A DNA stretch of 64,000 bases, from contig NZ_VJZS01000012.1 of assembly GCF_007097385.1 (NCBI RefSeq), forward strand, positions 62,001-126,000, in the 5' to 3' direction. A model generated the notes under the pieces. That model had not been told where the DNA came from and searched no databases. It saw only the letters and a list, made by a program, of their open reading frames with translations. Within the stretch, counting starts at the first letter, position 1, and each line of letters opens with the position of its first letter. Source of the stretch: Flavobacterium sp. ZT3R18. Lineage in GTDB: Bacteria; Bacteroidota; Bacteroidia; Flavobacteriales; Flavobacteriaceae. The position numbers and the translations under genes are program-made. Below, one piece after another: positions 45,146-54,441 of this stretch.

Positions 45146-46267
45146 ATGAAAAAAATCCTTTTCCTTACTGGAACCCGTGCCGATTTTGGCAAAATAAAAT
45201 CATTGATTTCGATTTTGGAACAACAACCCGAATTTGAGGTTTTTGTAGCGGTAACCGGTATGCATTTACAGGAAGAATACGGTTATACATTACTAGAAAT
45301 ACAACGTTGTGGGTATAAAAACATCCATACTTTTCATAATCATACCCATGAAACCACCATGGATTTGACATTGGCCAAAACCATCGAAGGACTCTCCAGT
45401 TATGTAAAAAAAGTAAAGCCGGATTTAATCCTCGTACATGGTGATCGGGTCGAAACTTTGGCGGGAGCCATTGTGGGTTCTTTAAATAATATTTTGGTGG
45501 CACACATTGAGGGTGGCGAAATATCGGGAACGGTAGATGAATTGATTCGTCATAGTGTGAGCAAACTGAGTCATATTCATTTTGTTTCCAATGCCGAAGC
45601 TGCCAAAAGATTGCAACAAATGGGGGAGATAAAAGAATCAATTTTTACTATTGGTTCACCTGATATTGACGTTATGTTTTCGGATAAACTTCCGGATTTA
45701 GCTGTTGCTAAAGAATATTATCAATTGTTTTTTGAAACCTACGCTATAGTGATGTTTCATCCTGTTACCACCGAAATAAAAGAAATGGAACAATATGCAA
45801 CCCATTTTGTAAATGCATTGCTTGCCGATAACCATAACTATGTTGTGGTTTTTCCAAATAATGATTTAGGAAGCAAAACGGTTTTGAAAGCCTACGAACG
45901 ATTAATCGCTAATCCTCGTTTCAGGATTTTTCCATCATTGCGATTCGAATATTTTTTGACATTATTAAAAAACTGTCAATTCATCATTGGGAATAGTAGT
46001 GCAGGAATTCGAGAAGCACCTTATTACGGAATTCCCATTATTAATATTGGTACTCGCCAACAAAATAGAGCGGTTCATGCTGATATTATAAATGTAGATT
46101 ATGATGAAAAGAACATATCAGAAGCCTTAAGAACTATTGATTCACGCCAAGTGGAACAGACAGATGCCGATTTTGGGCAAGGCAATAGCGCCGAATTATT
46201 TTTGGAATGTCTTCAAAAAGAAGAGTTTTGGCAAATGAATCATCAAAAACAGTTTAGAGACAGATAA
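45146..46267 (+). CDS. neuC: UDP-GlcNAc 2-epimerase, hydrolysing
   Basis: 373 aa from the ATG at 45146, 1 base after the neuB stop. FLTGTRADFGKIKSL, VHGDRVETLAGA, HIEGGEISGTVDELIRHSVSKLSH and NSSAGIREAPYYG define NeuC rather than WecB. It releases ManNAc from UDP-GlcNAc for NeuB. LegG, which uses a bacillosamine derivative, has the same fold, so a legionaminic-type sugar is not excluded. Confidence 0.92.
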   Translation: MKKILFLTGTRADFGKIKSLISILEQQPEFEVFVAVTGMHLQEEYGYTLLEIQRCGYKNIHTFHNHTHETTMDLTLAKTIEGLSSYVKKVKPDLILVHGDRVETLAGAIVGSLNNILVAHIEGGEISGTVDELIRHSVSKLSHIHFVSNAEAAKRLQQMGEIKESIFTIGSPDIDVMFSDKLPDLAVAKEYYQLFFETYAIVMFHPVTTEIKEMEQYATHFVNALLADNHNYVVVFPNNDLGSKTVLKAYERLIANPRFRIFPSLRFEYFLTLLKNCQFIIGNSSAGIREAPYYGIPIINIGTRQQNRAVHADIINVDYDEKNISEALRTIDSRQVEQTDADFGQGNSAELFLECLQKEEFWQMNHQKQFRDR

Positions 46268-47667
46268 TGCAAAATAATAAAATATTCATTCTCTTACCCG
46301 ATGGAATTGGTTTACGAAATTTTGCGTATTCTGATTTTCATGCATTGGGTATAAAAGAAAATTTCGACATTGTTTTTTGGAACAATACTCCGTTTGATTT
46401 AGCCGAATTAGGTTTTAAAGAAATAAAGATTCAAAACTCCAAGTCACATCCACTTACGGAGACCTATAAGAATGTCCGTAAGCAAATCGAATTGAACCTC
46501 AATATCCGAAGAACCAAAGATCGTGTTTACGATACGTATCGATTTCCTTTTTCGTATGCAACACCCATAAAAGCAATGAAAAGTGGAGCCACTGAGTTGT
46601 TGTCTTTTACCCATTCTTCAAAGTACGGGTTAAAACGTATTCGAGAAAAAATAAAACAAGAGGAGCGCAAAACGTTGTATTATCATCAATGTTTAGAAAC
46701 CTTGCAAAAGGAAAAACCAGTTGTGGTTTTTTGTACCAATCAGCGACCAATGACAGCAATTGCACCATTGTTAGCAGCACAGGAATTAGGAATTCCCACG
46801 GCAACCTTCATTTTTTCTTGGGATAATTTGCCCAAGGCTACTATGGTGGTAGAAACAGATTATTATTTTGTGTGGAGTGACCTGATGAAAAAGGAATTGC
46901 TTTTTTATTATCCGTATATTCAAGAATCACAGGTTTTTGTGACTGGGACTCCACAATTTGAATCTCATTTTGATAAAAATAAGTTGCTTTCAAAAGAAGA
47001 TTTTTTTGAGCAAAACGCTTTAGATACAGATAAAAAATACATTTGCTATTCGGGGGATGATGTAACAACTTGCCCGGATGATCCAAAATACCTAGAAGAT
47101 GTTGCAATCGCCATTCGAGAATTGAACAAAAATGGCCAGTCATTGGGAATTATTTTCCGACGCTGCCCCGTTGATTTTTCGAGTCGATATGAAAAAGTAC
47201 TCGATGAATATCAAGATGTAATCAATCCAATTGCACCACTTTGGGAAAAAATTGGAGGCGGTTGGAATACGGTTTTGCCCACTCAAGCTGATGTTGATTT
47301 GCAAATGAATACGATAGCCCATACGGAACTAGTGGTCAATTTAGGGTCTTCTATGGTTTTTGATTATGTGGCGCATCATAAAGGGTGTGCTTTTATTAAT
47401 TATGATGTTGCTAATAGAAAAACCTCGGATTGGTCTGTTAAAAAAATATACAATTATGTACATTTTCGTTCCATGCCCAATACCGAAACCGTTTTTTGGA
47501 TCAACAGTCCAGATGCAATTGCAACTATAATCGAGAAAGGAATAGCAACGAACTCCTCGGTTATAGAAGGTGCAAAGCAATGGTTTCAAATCATCAATTA
47601 TCATCGGCCACAAGAAGCTTCAAAACGTATTTGGGAAGGAATTAAAACCATCATTTCTAAAGAATAA
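46267..47667 (+). CDS. Possible GT-B glycosyltransferase (sialyltransferase candidate by position)
   Basis: 466 aa, soluble. I cannot name the family. GT-B-like features are VFCTNQRPMTAIAPLLAAQELGIPTATFIFSWDNL, VTGTPQFESHF, IFRRCPVD, and VVNLGSSMVFDYVAHHKGC near residue 355, which resembles the nucleotide-binding C-terminal half of capsule glycosyltransferases. It shares its first base with the neuC stop, so it is coupled to the sialic acid genes and could be the enzyme that uses CMP-sialic acid. This is inference from position. Confidence 0.5.
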   Translation: MQNNKIFILLPDGIGLRNFAYSDFHALGIKENFDIVFWNNTPFDLAELGFKEIKIQNSKSHPLTETYKNVRKQIELNLNIRRTKDRVYDTYRFPFSYATPIKAMKSGATELLSFTHSSKYGLKRIREKIKQEERKTLYYHQCLETLQKEKPVVVFCTNQRPMTAIAPLLAAQELGIPTATFIFSWDNLPKATMVVETDYYFVWSDLMKKELLFYYPYIQESQVFVTGTPQFESHFDKNKLLSKEDFFEQNALDTDKKYICYSGDDVTTCPDDPKYLEDVAIAIRELNKNGQSLGIIFRRCPVDFSSRYEKVLDEYQDVINPIAPLWEKIGGGWNTVLPTQADVDLQMNTIAHTELVVNLGSSMVFDYVAHHKGCAFINYDVANRKTSDWSVKKIYNYVHFRSMPNTETVFWINSPDAIATIIEKGIATNSSVIEGAKQWFQIINYHRPQEASKRIWEGIKTIISKE

Positions 47668-47715
47668 TGCTTTTCTTTGTACCCTAGATTACCCTACAAT
47701 TTTTTAAATTAAATT

Positions 47716-49149
47716 ATGTTTTTCAATTCTCTGGCTTTTGCCGTTTTTTTACCAATAGTGTTTCTCTTGTATTGGTTTGTTTTTAATAAAACGAAGAGTA
47801 CTCAAAATGCGCTCCTCATTGTTGCGAGTTATTATTTTTATTCCTGTTGGGATTGGCGTTTTTTGTTTCTGTTGGTCTTCTCAACATTTTTAGACTATTA
47901 TACTGGAATTCAAATTGAAAAAAGCAATAATGACAAAGGGCGGAAGTTTTGGTTTTGGTTGAGTATTGGTGTTAATTTGGGATTCTTAGGAATTTTTAAA
48001 TACTATAATTTTTTCTCAGCTTCATTTGCGCAAATGCTCACTGCTGTAGGATTTAAAGCGAGTCCTATTTTGTTGGATGTCATCTTGCCCGTTGGGATTT
48101 CTTTTTATACCTTTCACGGTTTATCTTATGTGATTGACATTTATTATAAAAGAATCAAGGCCGAATATAATTTTGTCGATTACTCTTTGTTCGTGAGTTA
48201 TTTTCCACTTTTGGTAGCTGGTCCTATCGAAAGAGCAACTCATTTATTACCTCAAGTAAAAATAAAAAGAGAGTTTGATTTGGCTCAAGCCAAAGAAGGA
48301 GTTTGCCAAATTATTTGGGGATTGGTCAAAAAAGTTGTCATTGCTGATACCTGTGCGACTTATGCCAATGCCATTTTTGATAATTATACGGCAATGAATT
48401 CCTTTTCTCTGATTTTGGGAGCCATTTATTTTGCATTCCAAATTTATGGAGATTTCTCAGGATATTCTGATATGGCTTTGGGGATGTCAAAATTGTTTGG
48501 GTTGGATTTATTACGCAATTTTAATTATCCCTATTTTTCAAGAGATATAGCCGAGTTTTGGCGTCGTTGGCACATTTCTCTTACCACTTGGTTTAGAGAT
48601 TATTTATACATTCCATTAGGCGGAAGCAAAGGATCAAAGAGTATGCAAATCAGAAACGTTTTTATTATTTTTTTGGTAAGCGGTTTTTGGCATGGCGCCA
48701 ATTGGACGTATGTGACTTGGGGATTTATCAACGCATTGTATTTTTTACCACTGCTATTGTTAAGTAGAAACCGAAATAATCTTGAAGCAGTACCTTTAAA
48801 ATGGAATTTTGAATCGGTTGGAATAATTGGGCGAATGGTATATACTTTTTCGTTAACCTGTATAGCTTGGGTGTTTTTTAGAGCCAAAACCATAACCGAT
48901 GCTTGTTTGTATTTGAAACGAATAGTAGTAAACAGAGAATTTGCTTCACAGTATCTTGCCAATGAGCGTTACAATTATGAACTACTCTTGATGGTAGGCA
49001 TTTTTGTTTTGGTCGAATGGAATAATAGAACCAAAGTCGAGCCTATTTCAGGGAAATACAATACCGTTAAATTGGCTCTGGCTATAACTGCTATTATCGC
49101 TTTTGGAACCTATTCTGATTATAAAGAATTTATATATTTTCAATTCTAA
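47716..49149 (+). CDS. MBOAT-family O-acyltransferase (AlgI-like)
   Basis: 477 aa polytopic membrane protein. FNSLAFAVFLPIVFLLYW opens it, DYYTGIQIEKS and FRDYLYIPLGGSKG are MBOAT landmarks, and the conserved catalytic histidine is His326 in FWHGANWTYV. With its SGNH partner it would pass an acetyl group across the membrane to a polysaccharide in the periplasm. Next to neu genes, sialic acid or backbone O-acetylation is a reasonable guess. Confidence 0.9.
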   Translation: MFFNSLAFAVFLPIVFLLYWFVFNKTKSTQNALLIVASYYFYSCWDWRFLFLLVFSTFLDYYTGIQIEKSNNDKGRKFWFWLSIGVNLGFLGIFKYYNFFSASFAQMLTAVGFKASPILLDVILPVGISFYTFHGLSYVIDIYYKRIKAEYNFVDYSLFVSYFPLLVAGPIERATHLLPQVKIKREFDLAQAKEGVCQIIWGLVKKVVIADTCATYANAIFDNYTAMNSFSLILGAIYFAFQIYGDFSGYSDMALGMSKLFGLDLLRNFNYPYFSRDIAEFWRRWHISLTTWFRDYLYIPLGGSKGSKSMQIRNVFIIFLVSGFWHGANWTYVTWGFINALYFLPLLLLSRNRNNLEAVPLKWNFESVGIIGRMVYTFSLTCIAWVFFRAKTITDACLYLKRIVVNREFASQYLANERYNYELLLMVGIFVLVEWNNRTKVEPISGKYNTVKLALAITAIIAFGTYSDYKEFIYFQF

Positions 49150-50030
49150 TGCAAAAGTTTATACGATTCATTTTAAAAATACTGGTCTTAACGATAGTAA
49201 TCGCTGTTGTTTCAGACTTTTTATATACAGCTGTTTATTTGCAATCGAGCAATCGAGGTAAAATAGATCATGTTTACAACTCAAAAAATCAAAATTATGA
49301 TGTGGTTGTTTTAGGTTCTTCCAGAGCCAATAACCATTTTGTTGCCCAAATGTTTGAAGACAAAGGACTAAAAACATTCAATTACGGTATGAGTGGCGGG
49401 CATTTGTTTGAAGCTTCCCTGCTTTTAAAATTAATGGTGGAACGACATTATAAAATTAAAAATGTAATTCTAGAAGCCGATTTGAATTTGTCGAATGATC
49501 ATCAAGCTGAAGGGATTGCAGCTCAGTTTTTGCCATACTTGCATCAGTCGGAAACGATTGCAACCCATTTTGAGCAAGAGGAAGATTTTAAGGAATTGTA
49601 TTACATCCCTTTTTACCGCTACATTAAATTTGATGAGCGTATCGGTTTTCGTGAAATGTTTTTTAATGTTATTCATAAGCGAACTATTCATTTAGATAAT
49701 TTGGGCTATTATCCTTTAGGGAAAAAACCGAATGCCAATATGAAAAATGATATTGTCAATTTAAAACCTTTAAAATACAACCGATATTACGAAGAGATTA
49801 AGCAAATTTGCAAGGCGAATAGTATAAATTTCATAGCGGTAATGACCCCAATGTGTGAAAACACTAAAGGGATTAATTATTTTGATAAAGTTCAAAAACT
49901 ATATCCAGAAATTCATAATTATGAAAATGTGGTGGTTGAGGACAAATATTTTTCTTCCTGTGGGCACATGAATGACACAGGCGCAAGATTGTTTACGGCT
50001 CGAATTCTGAAAGACTTTTTTAATAAATAG
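49149..50030 (+). CDS. SGNH-like protein, partner of the MBOAT acyltransferase
   Basis: 293 aa. A single N-terminal membrane anchor (about residues 5-30) precedes a periplasmic domain. VVVLGSSRANNHF holds the candidate nucleophile Ser57, and the C-terminal HMNDTGARLF supplies a D/N-x-H-like element, as in AlgJ/DltD-type partners of MBOAT proteins. It shares one base with the MBOAT stop codon. Confidence 0.75.
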   Translation: MQKFIRFILKILVLTIVIAVVSDFLYTAVYLQSSNRGKIDHVYNSKNQNYDVVVLGSSRANNHFVAQMFEDKGLKTFNYGMSGGHLFEASLLLKLMVERHYKIKNVILEADLNLSNDHQAEGIAAQFLPYLHQSETIATHFEQEEDFKELYYIPFYRYIKFDERIGFREMFFNVIHKRTIHLDNLGYYPLGKKPNANMKNDIVNLKPLKYNRYYEEIKQICKANSINFIAVMTPMCENTKGINYFDKVQKLYPEIHNYENVVVEDKYFSSCGHMNDTGARLFTARILKDFFNK

Positions 50031-50035
50031 AAACA

Positions 50036-51187
50036 ATGCACATTGCTTTTTTAACTCCAGAATATCCTCATGATCGGGTACGCTATGCGGCAGGAATTGG
50101 TACAAGTATCAAGAATCTAGCTGTGTCTTTGGTTAAAAAAGGGGTTACTGTTTCAATTTTTGTTTATGGTCAAAAAGAAGATGCTCTTCTCCAAGAAGAA
50201 GGAGCCAAAATCCATTTGATAAAAACTCAAAAATATAAAGTATTGGGTTGGTATTTTCATCGAAAGTACATTCAAAATTACTTGAATACCCATATTGTTT
50301 TGGATCAAATTGATTTGGTCGAAGCGCCAGATTGGACAGGAATAACAGCTTTTATGAATCTGAAAGCACCGTTAGTGATTCGTTTTCACGGAAGTGATAG
50401 CTATTTTTGTCATTTGGAAGATAGAAAACAAAAGCTTAAGAATTTTTGGTTTGAGAAATTAGCAATTAAGAAAGCTCATGCTTTTATTGCGCCTACGAGT
50501 TTTGCAGGAGAACTGTCTAAAAAGCTTTTTGGAATAAAAAACAAAACAATTCAAACCATTCATAATGGATTGGATTTGGATTATTTTAAAAATACCTATC
50601 CATTGGTGTATGAGAAAGGTTTGATTTTATACATAGGAACGATAATTCGAAAAAAAGGGGTATTTGAATTGCCAGCTATTTTCGATAAAGTTAGGAGTAA
50701 ATTCCCAGAAGCTCAATTGGTTTTGATAGGAAGTGACTCTTTTGATGTTCTAACCAATTCTAAATCGACTTGGAAAGTAGTACAACAACAATTTCAAAAC
50801 GACGATATAAACCATGTTTCTTATTTAGGAAAGATTTCGTATCAAGAAGTGCAGGATTTTATAAAAAAAGCTCATGTTTGTGTTTTTCCTACTTTTGCAG
50901 AGACTTTAGGAATGGTCACAATTGAATCTATGGCTTTGCAAAAACCAGTGGTCAATAGCAACATTGGTTGGGCACAAGAATTAATCGTTGATGGTGAAAG
51001 TGGCTATTTGGTACATCCTAAAGAGCATGATGAGTTTGCCAATAAAATAATTGGTTTGTTGCAAGACGATATTTTATGTTCTACCATAGGAAGTGCAGCT
51101 AGAATAAGGGCAGAGGCTGTTTTTGATATTGAAAAAATAGTAGCGCAAAACATTGCTTTTTATAAAACCATAATAGATAAATTTTGA
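50036..51187 (+). CDS. Glycosyltransferase family 4
   Basis: 383 aa GT-B. YAAGIGTSIKNLAVSLVKKG is the N-terminal loop, LVIRFHGSDSYF the middle His motif, and ILYIGTIIRKKGVFELP and FPTFAETLGMVTIESMALQKP hold the C-terminal EX7E. The long N-terminal HGSD block is typical of GT4 enzymes acting on lipid-linked intermediates. It overlaps the next gene by 4 bases. Confidence 0.88.
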   Translation: MHIAFLTPEYPHDRVRYAAGIGTSIKNLAVSLVKKGVTVSIFVYGQKEDALLQEEGAKIHLIKTQKYKVLGWYFHRKYIQNYLNTHIVLDQIDLVEAPDWTGITAFMNLKAPLVIRFHGSDSYFCHLEDRKQKLKNFWFEKLAIKKAHAFIAPTSFAGELSKKLFGIKNKTIQTIHNGLDLDYFKNTYPLVYEKGLILYIGTIIRKKGVFELPAIFDKVRSKFPEAQLVLIGSDSFDVLTNSKSTWKVVQQQFQNDDINHVSYLGKISYQEVQDFIKKAHVCVFPTFAETLGMVTIESMALQKPVVNSNIGWAQELIVDGESGYLVHPKEHDEFANKIIGLLQDDILCSTIGSAARIRAEAVFDIEKIVAQNIAFYKTIIDKF

Positions 51188-52722
51188 TTGTAGTATATCA
51201 CAAAAACAACAGGATTACCAAGGTTATTTTGGAGGATAAAAGTAAAATATCTTTTGCCAAGAATAAACCTATTGCTTTTGGTTTAATGCAATTGGCAGAA
51301 CGATTTCCAGAGTCAAAACTGGTTTGGTGTCATGAAGAGTATCAAGAAGTGCTTAATCTAGCGGAACTCAATACGATAATGCACCACAATAAAATAATGC
51401 TTTCCTATAATCCGAGTAGCAGTAATTATTTAGGCTCGAAAATAGGCTATGTAGAGGAATCGTTGTTTATTAAAATCAATAAAAGCGTTAGGTATCCTAC
51501 CTGGCAAATGAGTAGTTTAGTAGGAGGAGTTCATGCTTCAATAATAAAAGCTACTGAGGGAACGATACAACGGGATTCGGATTTTGATTATTATTTAAAT
51601 TCAATTGCCAAAGTGTGTAAACCACAAGGTTTGTTGTGCTATTCTGAACCGAAGCTGTTAAAAAAACACTTTTTAGTTTCTTCTCCCAAAGCTTCTATTT
51701 TTACCCTTTTTAAATTTATAAAACAACACTATAAAAAGAGATGGGTAGTAATGTTGTTTCTAAATTTAATTATCTACGAACATGAATTTCCTTTAGTAGC
51801 CTTTTTATACGCTTACTTTTTTAAGAATAGAAAAAGAAATGCAACGAATATAGATACTATTAAAGTCAATTCATCCCTTACAGTTGTGGTTAACCCCACT
51901 GTAGATGTTATTATTCCGACTATTGGGAGAAAAGACTATTTGTATGATGTATTGAAGGATTTAGGGCAACAAACCCATTTGCCAGTTCATGTCATTATAG
52001 TAGAGCAAAATCCCTCGGTCGAAAGCGTTTCAGAACTCGATTACATACATAATGAGGATTGGCCTTTTGTTATAAAACACACCTTTACACATCAAGCAGG
52101 AGCTTGCAATGCTAGGAATTTGGCATTGAGTCAAGTAGAAAGTGAATGGGTATTCTTGAATGATGATGATAATAGATTTGAATCGGATTTGATAGAGGAG
52201 GTATTCAAGGGTATTAAGCAATACGGTATTTTGAGTTTGACAACAGCATATTTACAAGTAAATGAGCATAAACATAATTTTCATATTCATCAGTCCAGTA
52301 TTTTTGGATCTGGAAATAGTTTTTTGAAAGCCGATTTGTTAAAAAAAGTATCCTTTGATGAGAGCTTAGAATTTGGATACGGGGAGGATACTGATTTTGG
52401 ATTGCAATTGCGTAATTTAGGAGTAGATGTTATTTGTTTTCCCGAGATAGCGATTTTGCATCTAAAAGCTCCCATGGGTGGATTTAGAATAAAACCTACT
52501 TTTGCATGGACTAATGATAAGATACAGCCCAAACCTTCCCCTACGATTATGTATGTGAAACTCAAGTATAATTGTAAGGAGCAAATAAGCAGATATAAAA
52601 CTACATTGTTTCTTAAGTATTATAGACATCAAAATGTCAAAAACCCAATTCGTTATTTAATTTACTTCAATAAGCAGTGGAGAAAAAGTGGTTTTTGGGC
52701 AAAAGAATTAAAAAAAAGATAG
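51184..52722 (+). CDS. Fusion: unknown N-terminal domain plus family 2 glycosyltransferase
   Basis: 512 aa; the start is TTG at 51184, overlapping the previous TGA. Residues 1 to about 235 match nothing I recognise and include a hydrophobic stretch near 187-212. Residues 240-455 are a GT2 domain: VDVIIPTIGRKDYL, NARNLALSQVESEWVFLNDDDNRFE (DDD at about 315) and FGYGEDTDFGLQL. The N-terminal half may bind acceptor or membrane. Confidence 0.78.
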   Translation: MIVVYHKNNRITKVILEDKSKISFAKNKPIAFGLMQLAERFPESKLVWCHEEYQEVLNLAELNTIMHHNKIMLSYNPSSSNYLGSKIGYVEESLFIKINKSVRYPTWQMSSLVGGVHASIIKATEGTIQRDSDFDYYLNSIAKVCKPQGLLCYSEPKLLKKHFLVSSPKASIFTLFKFIKQHYKKRWVVMLFLNLIIYEHEFPLVAFLYAYFFKNRKRNATNIDTIKVNSSLTVVVNPTVDVIIPTIGRKDYLYDVLKDLGQQTHLPVHVIIVEQNPSVESVSELDYIHNEDWPFVIKHTFTHQAGACNARNLALSQVESEWVFLNDDDNRFESDLIEEVFKGIKQYGILSLTTAYLQVNEHKHNFHIHQSSIFGSGNSFLKADLLKKVSFDESLEFGYGEDTDFGLQLRNLGVDVICFPEIAILHLKAPMGGFRIKPTFAWTNDKIQPKPSPTIMYVKLKYNCKEQISRYKTTLFLKYYRHQNVKNPIRYLIYFNKQWRKSGFWAKELKKR

Positions 52723-52821
52723 TAAAATCACCCTTGATTGGCAGTTGGATAAAAACTACATTTACTGCTGAACAGATATTTTATCTTACAATAATAAACA
52801 CATATTAAACAAGCACTTATT

Positions 52822-54441
52822 TTGATACAATCTATTTCAATTTGTACGTCATTAGGGAAAAGCGAAGTTCCTTTTGACGGAGGTCTAAAGAATAAAATAG
52901 AAATAGACATCACAAATTTTATGTATTCAACAATCAATTCATTTGATATTGTAATACAATTTTATCAACCCATTACCCAATTTAGAAATCACGATTATCA
53001 ATGGGTAAATTGTAATAGCAATAGAATAGCGAATGAGTTTTGCCCTAAGATTATTAAATTGAAGGATGGAACACTGGTTCAAGCAAATTGTAATATAGGG
53101 ATTTGGGAAGTTAGTAAAAAACACAAAAACGTATTGATGTGGCGTTTTAATCCTGAGTACGCTGCTTCATTAACGAACTATATTAACGGGCAGAATGAAG
53201 TTACTATTCAATCGGCAAATCAAAACTTTAATAGAAAACAAAAACTAGCGGTTTTGTTTTCTAAGGAAAATGCTGTTGAATTAAGTCGGTCAAAAAAACC
53301 ATTTAAAGCAATAGCTTGTTTTACGGATCATTGTGATTTTGATACCCCAGAAAATTTAACGATTCAAAGAGCTTTTTTTAAGCGAAACAATGTAAAAATT
53401 ACGAAAGGTTTTTTTCTAGATCATTTTTCAAAACGATCAGACAATGCTTCCTTTGAAAATGATGCAGAAGAGTTGTTGCTATGGCAGAAAGATGGTCATG
53501 AGTTAGGTTACCATTCTCTCTCGCAATCTTTAAAATCTATTCCAGATAGTTTTGATGCTTTTTTTAATTTTAAAGCTCCTTTTTCTAGTCTTTCTACATG
53601 GATTGATCATGGTTTTCAGCCGTATAATTTATCGCTTTTTAAAGACAAAAAAATAAAAGACGAAGATTATGAAGCCAATTTAATAAGTAGAAATATTAAA
53701 ATTCTGTGGAATTATATTGACTCGGGTAAAGCAACAGTAGGGGTAATTAATCAATTGAATACGAAACAATTTACACTTTCTAGTTTCATAAAAGGAAATA
53801 AAGGATTACGTTTTTCGAAACAATTGCAGTTGATGGCTAAAAATATGATGTTTCACTTTTATGCCGATCAAGAATTGATTCAGAAATACAAAAGTATCGC
53901 TGGAAATTTTAAAAAAGTGGTTTATCAAAAGGATAAGAGTAAATTTTATGCCTTACTTAAAGATGGTTTTGGTTTGGCTTCCAGTTTTTTGGCCGTTTTT
54001 GTTTTTTGGAATAGCAACAAAAACAAACCTTATAAATTAGCAAAATATAGCCCGATTTTATTCAAACATACCATTTTTGAGAAGGAATTTTATATTTTTC
54101 AGACGTTAAAAATAGTTAATTTTGAAAAGGCATTGTGCAAAGAAAACATTGAATCGCTTATAAAAGAGAAAGGAATTTTTATTGCCCATACCTATTTTTC
54201 GGTACCTATGAAGTACCACAAAGGCAGGTTGTTTTATAGTAAGAATGAGATTAATTATATAGTAGAGCAAAACTTTAATTTTCTAGGTTCAAAAATTATA
54301 AATAATGAAATTTGGAATCCTACTTTAAAAGAATTGGTTGATTATTGGTCAGGTTTTGAGAGTGTATTGTTTGATGTTGATGAACTGGGTACTATAGTTG
54401 TGAAAAATGAAACGAATATAATTTATAGAACCGTAAAGTAA
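52822..54441 (+). CDS. CE4/NodB-like polysaccharide deacetylase homologue, possibly altered
   Basis: 539 aa, start TTG at 52822; the frame has a stop at 52795, and the first internal ATG is at residue 34. CFTDHCDFDT (168-174) and GHELGYHSLSQ (225-235) resemble CE4 motifs 1 and 2, but the second His of the metal-binding H-S-x-x-H is Gln235. The N-terminal 150 residues are unfamiliar. Deacetylation of a GlcNAc-type polymer is the likely ancestral role; activity is uncertain. Confidence 0.6.
   Translation: MIQSISICTSLGKSEVPFDGGLKNKIEIDITNFMYSTINSFDIVIQFYQPITQFRNHDYQWVNCNSNRIANEFCPKIIKLKDGTLVQANCNIGIWEVSKKHKNVLMWRFNPEYAASLTNYINGQNEVTIQSANQNFNRKQKLAVLFSKENAVELSRSKKPFKAIACFTDHCDFDTPENLTIQRAFFKRNNVKITKGFFLDHFSKRSDNASFENDAEELLLWQKDGHELGYHSLSQSLKSIPDSFDAFFNFKAPFSSLSTWIDHGFQPYNLSLFKDKKIKDEDYEANLISRNIKILWNYIDSGKATVGVINQLNTKQFTLSSFIKGNKGLRFSKQLQLMAKNMMFHFYADQELIQKYKSIAGNFKKVVYQKDKSKFYALLKDGFGLASSFLAVFVFWNSNKNKPYKLAKYSPILFKHTIFEKEFYIFQTLKIVNFEKALCKENIESLIKEKGIFIAHTYFSVPMKYHKGRLFYSKNEINYIVEQNFNFLGSKIINNEIWNPTLKELVDYWSGFESVLFDVDELGTIVVKNETNIIYRTVK

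Noticed and set aside
45165..45641. 158-codon antisense open frame in neuC
   Set aside because: No start context or homology; the sense strand encodes an intact neuC.
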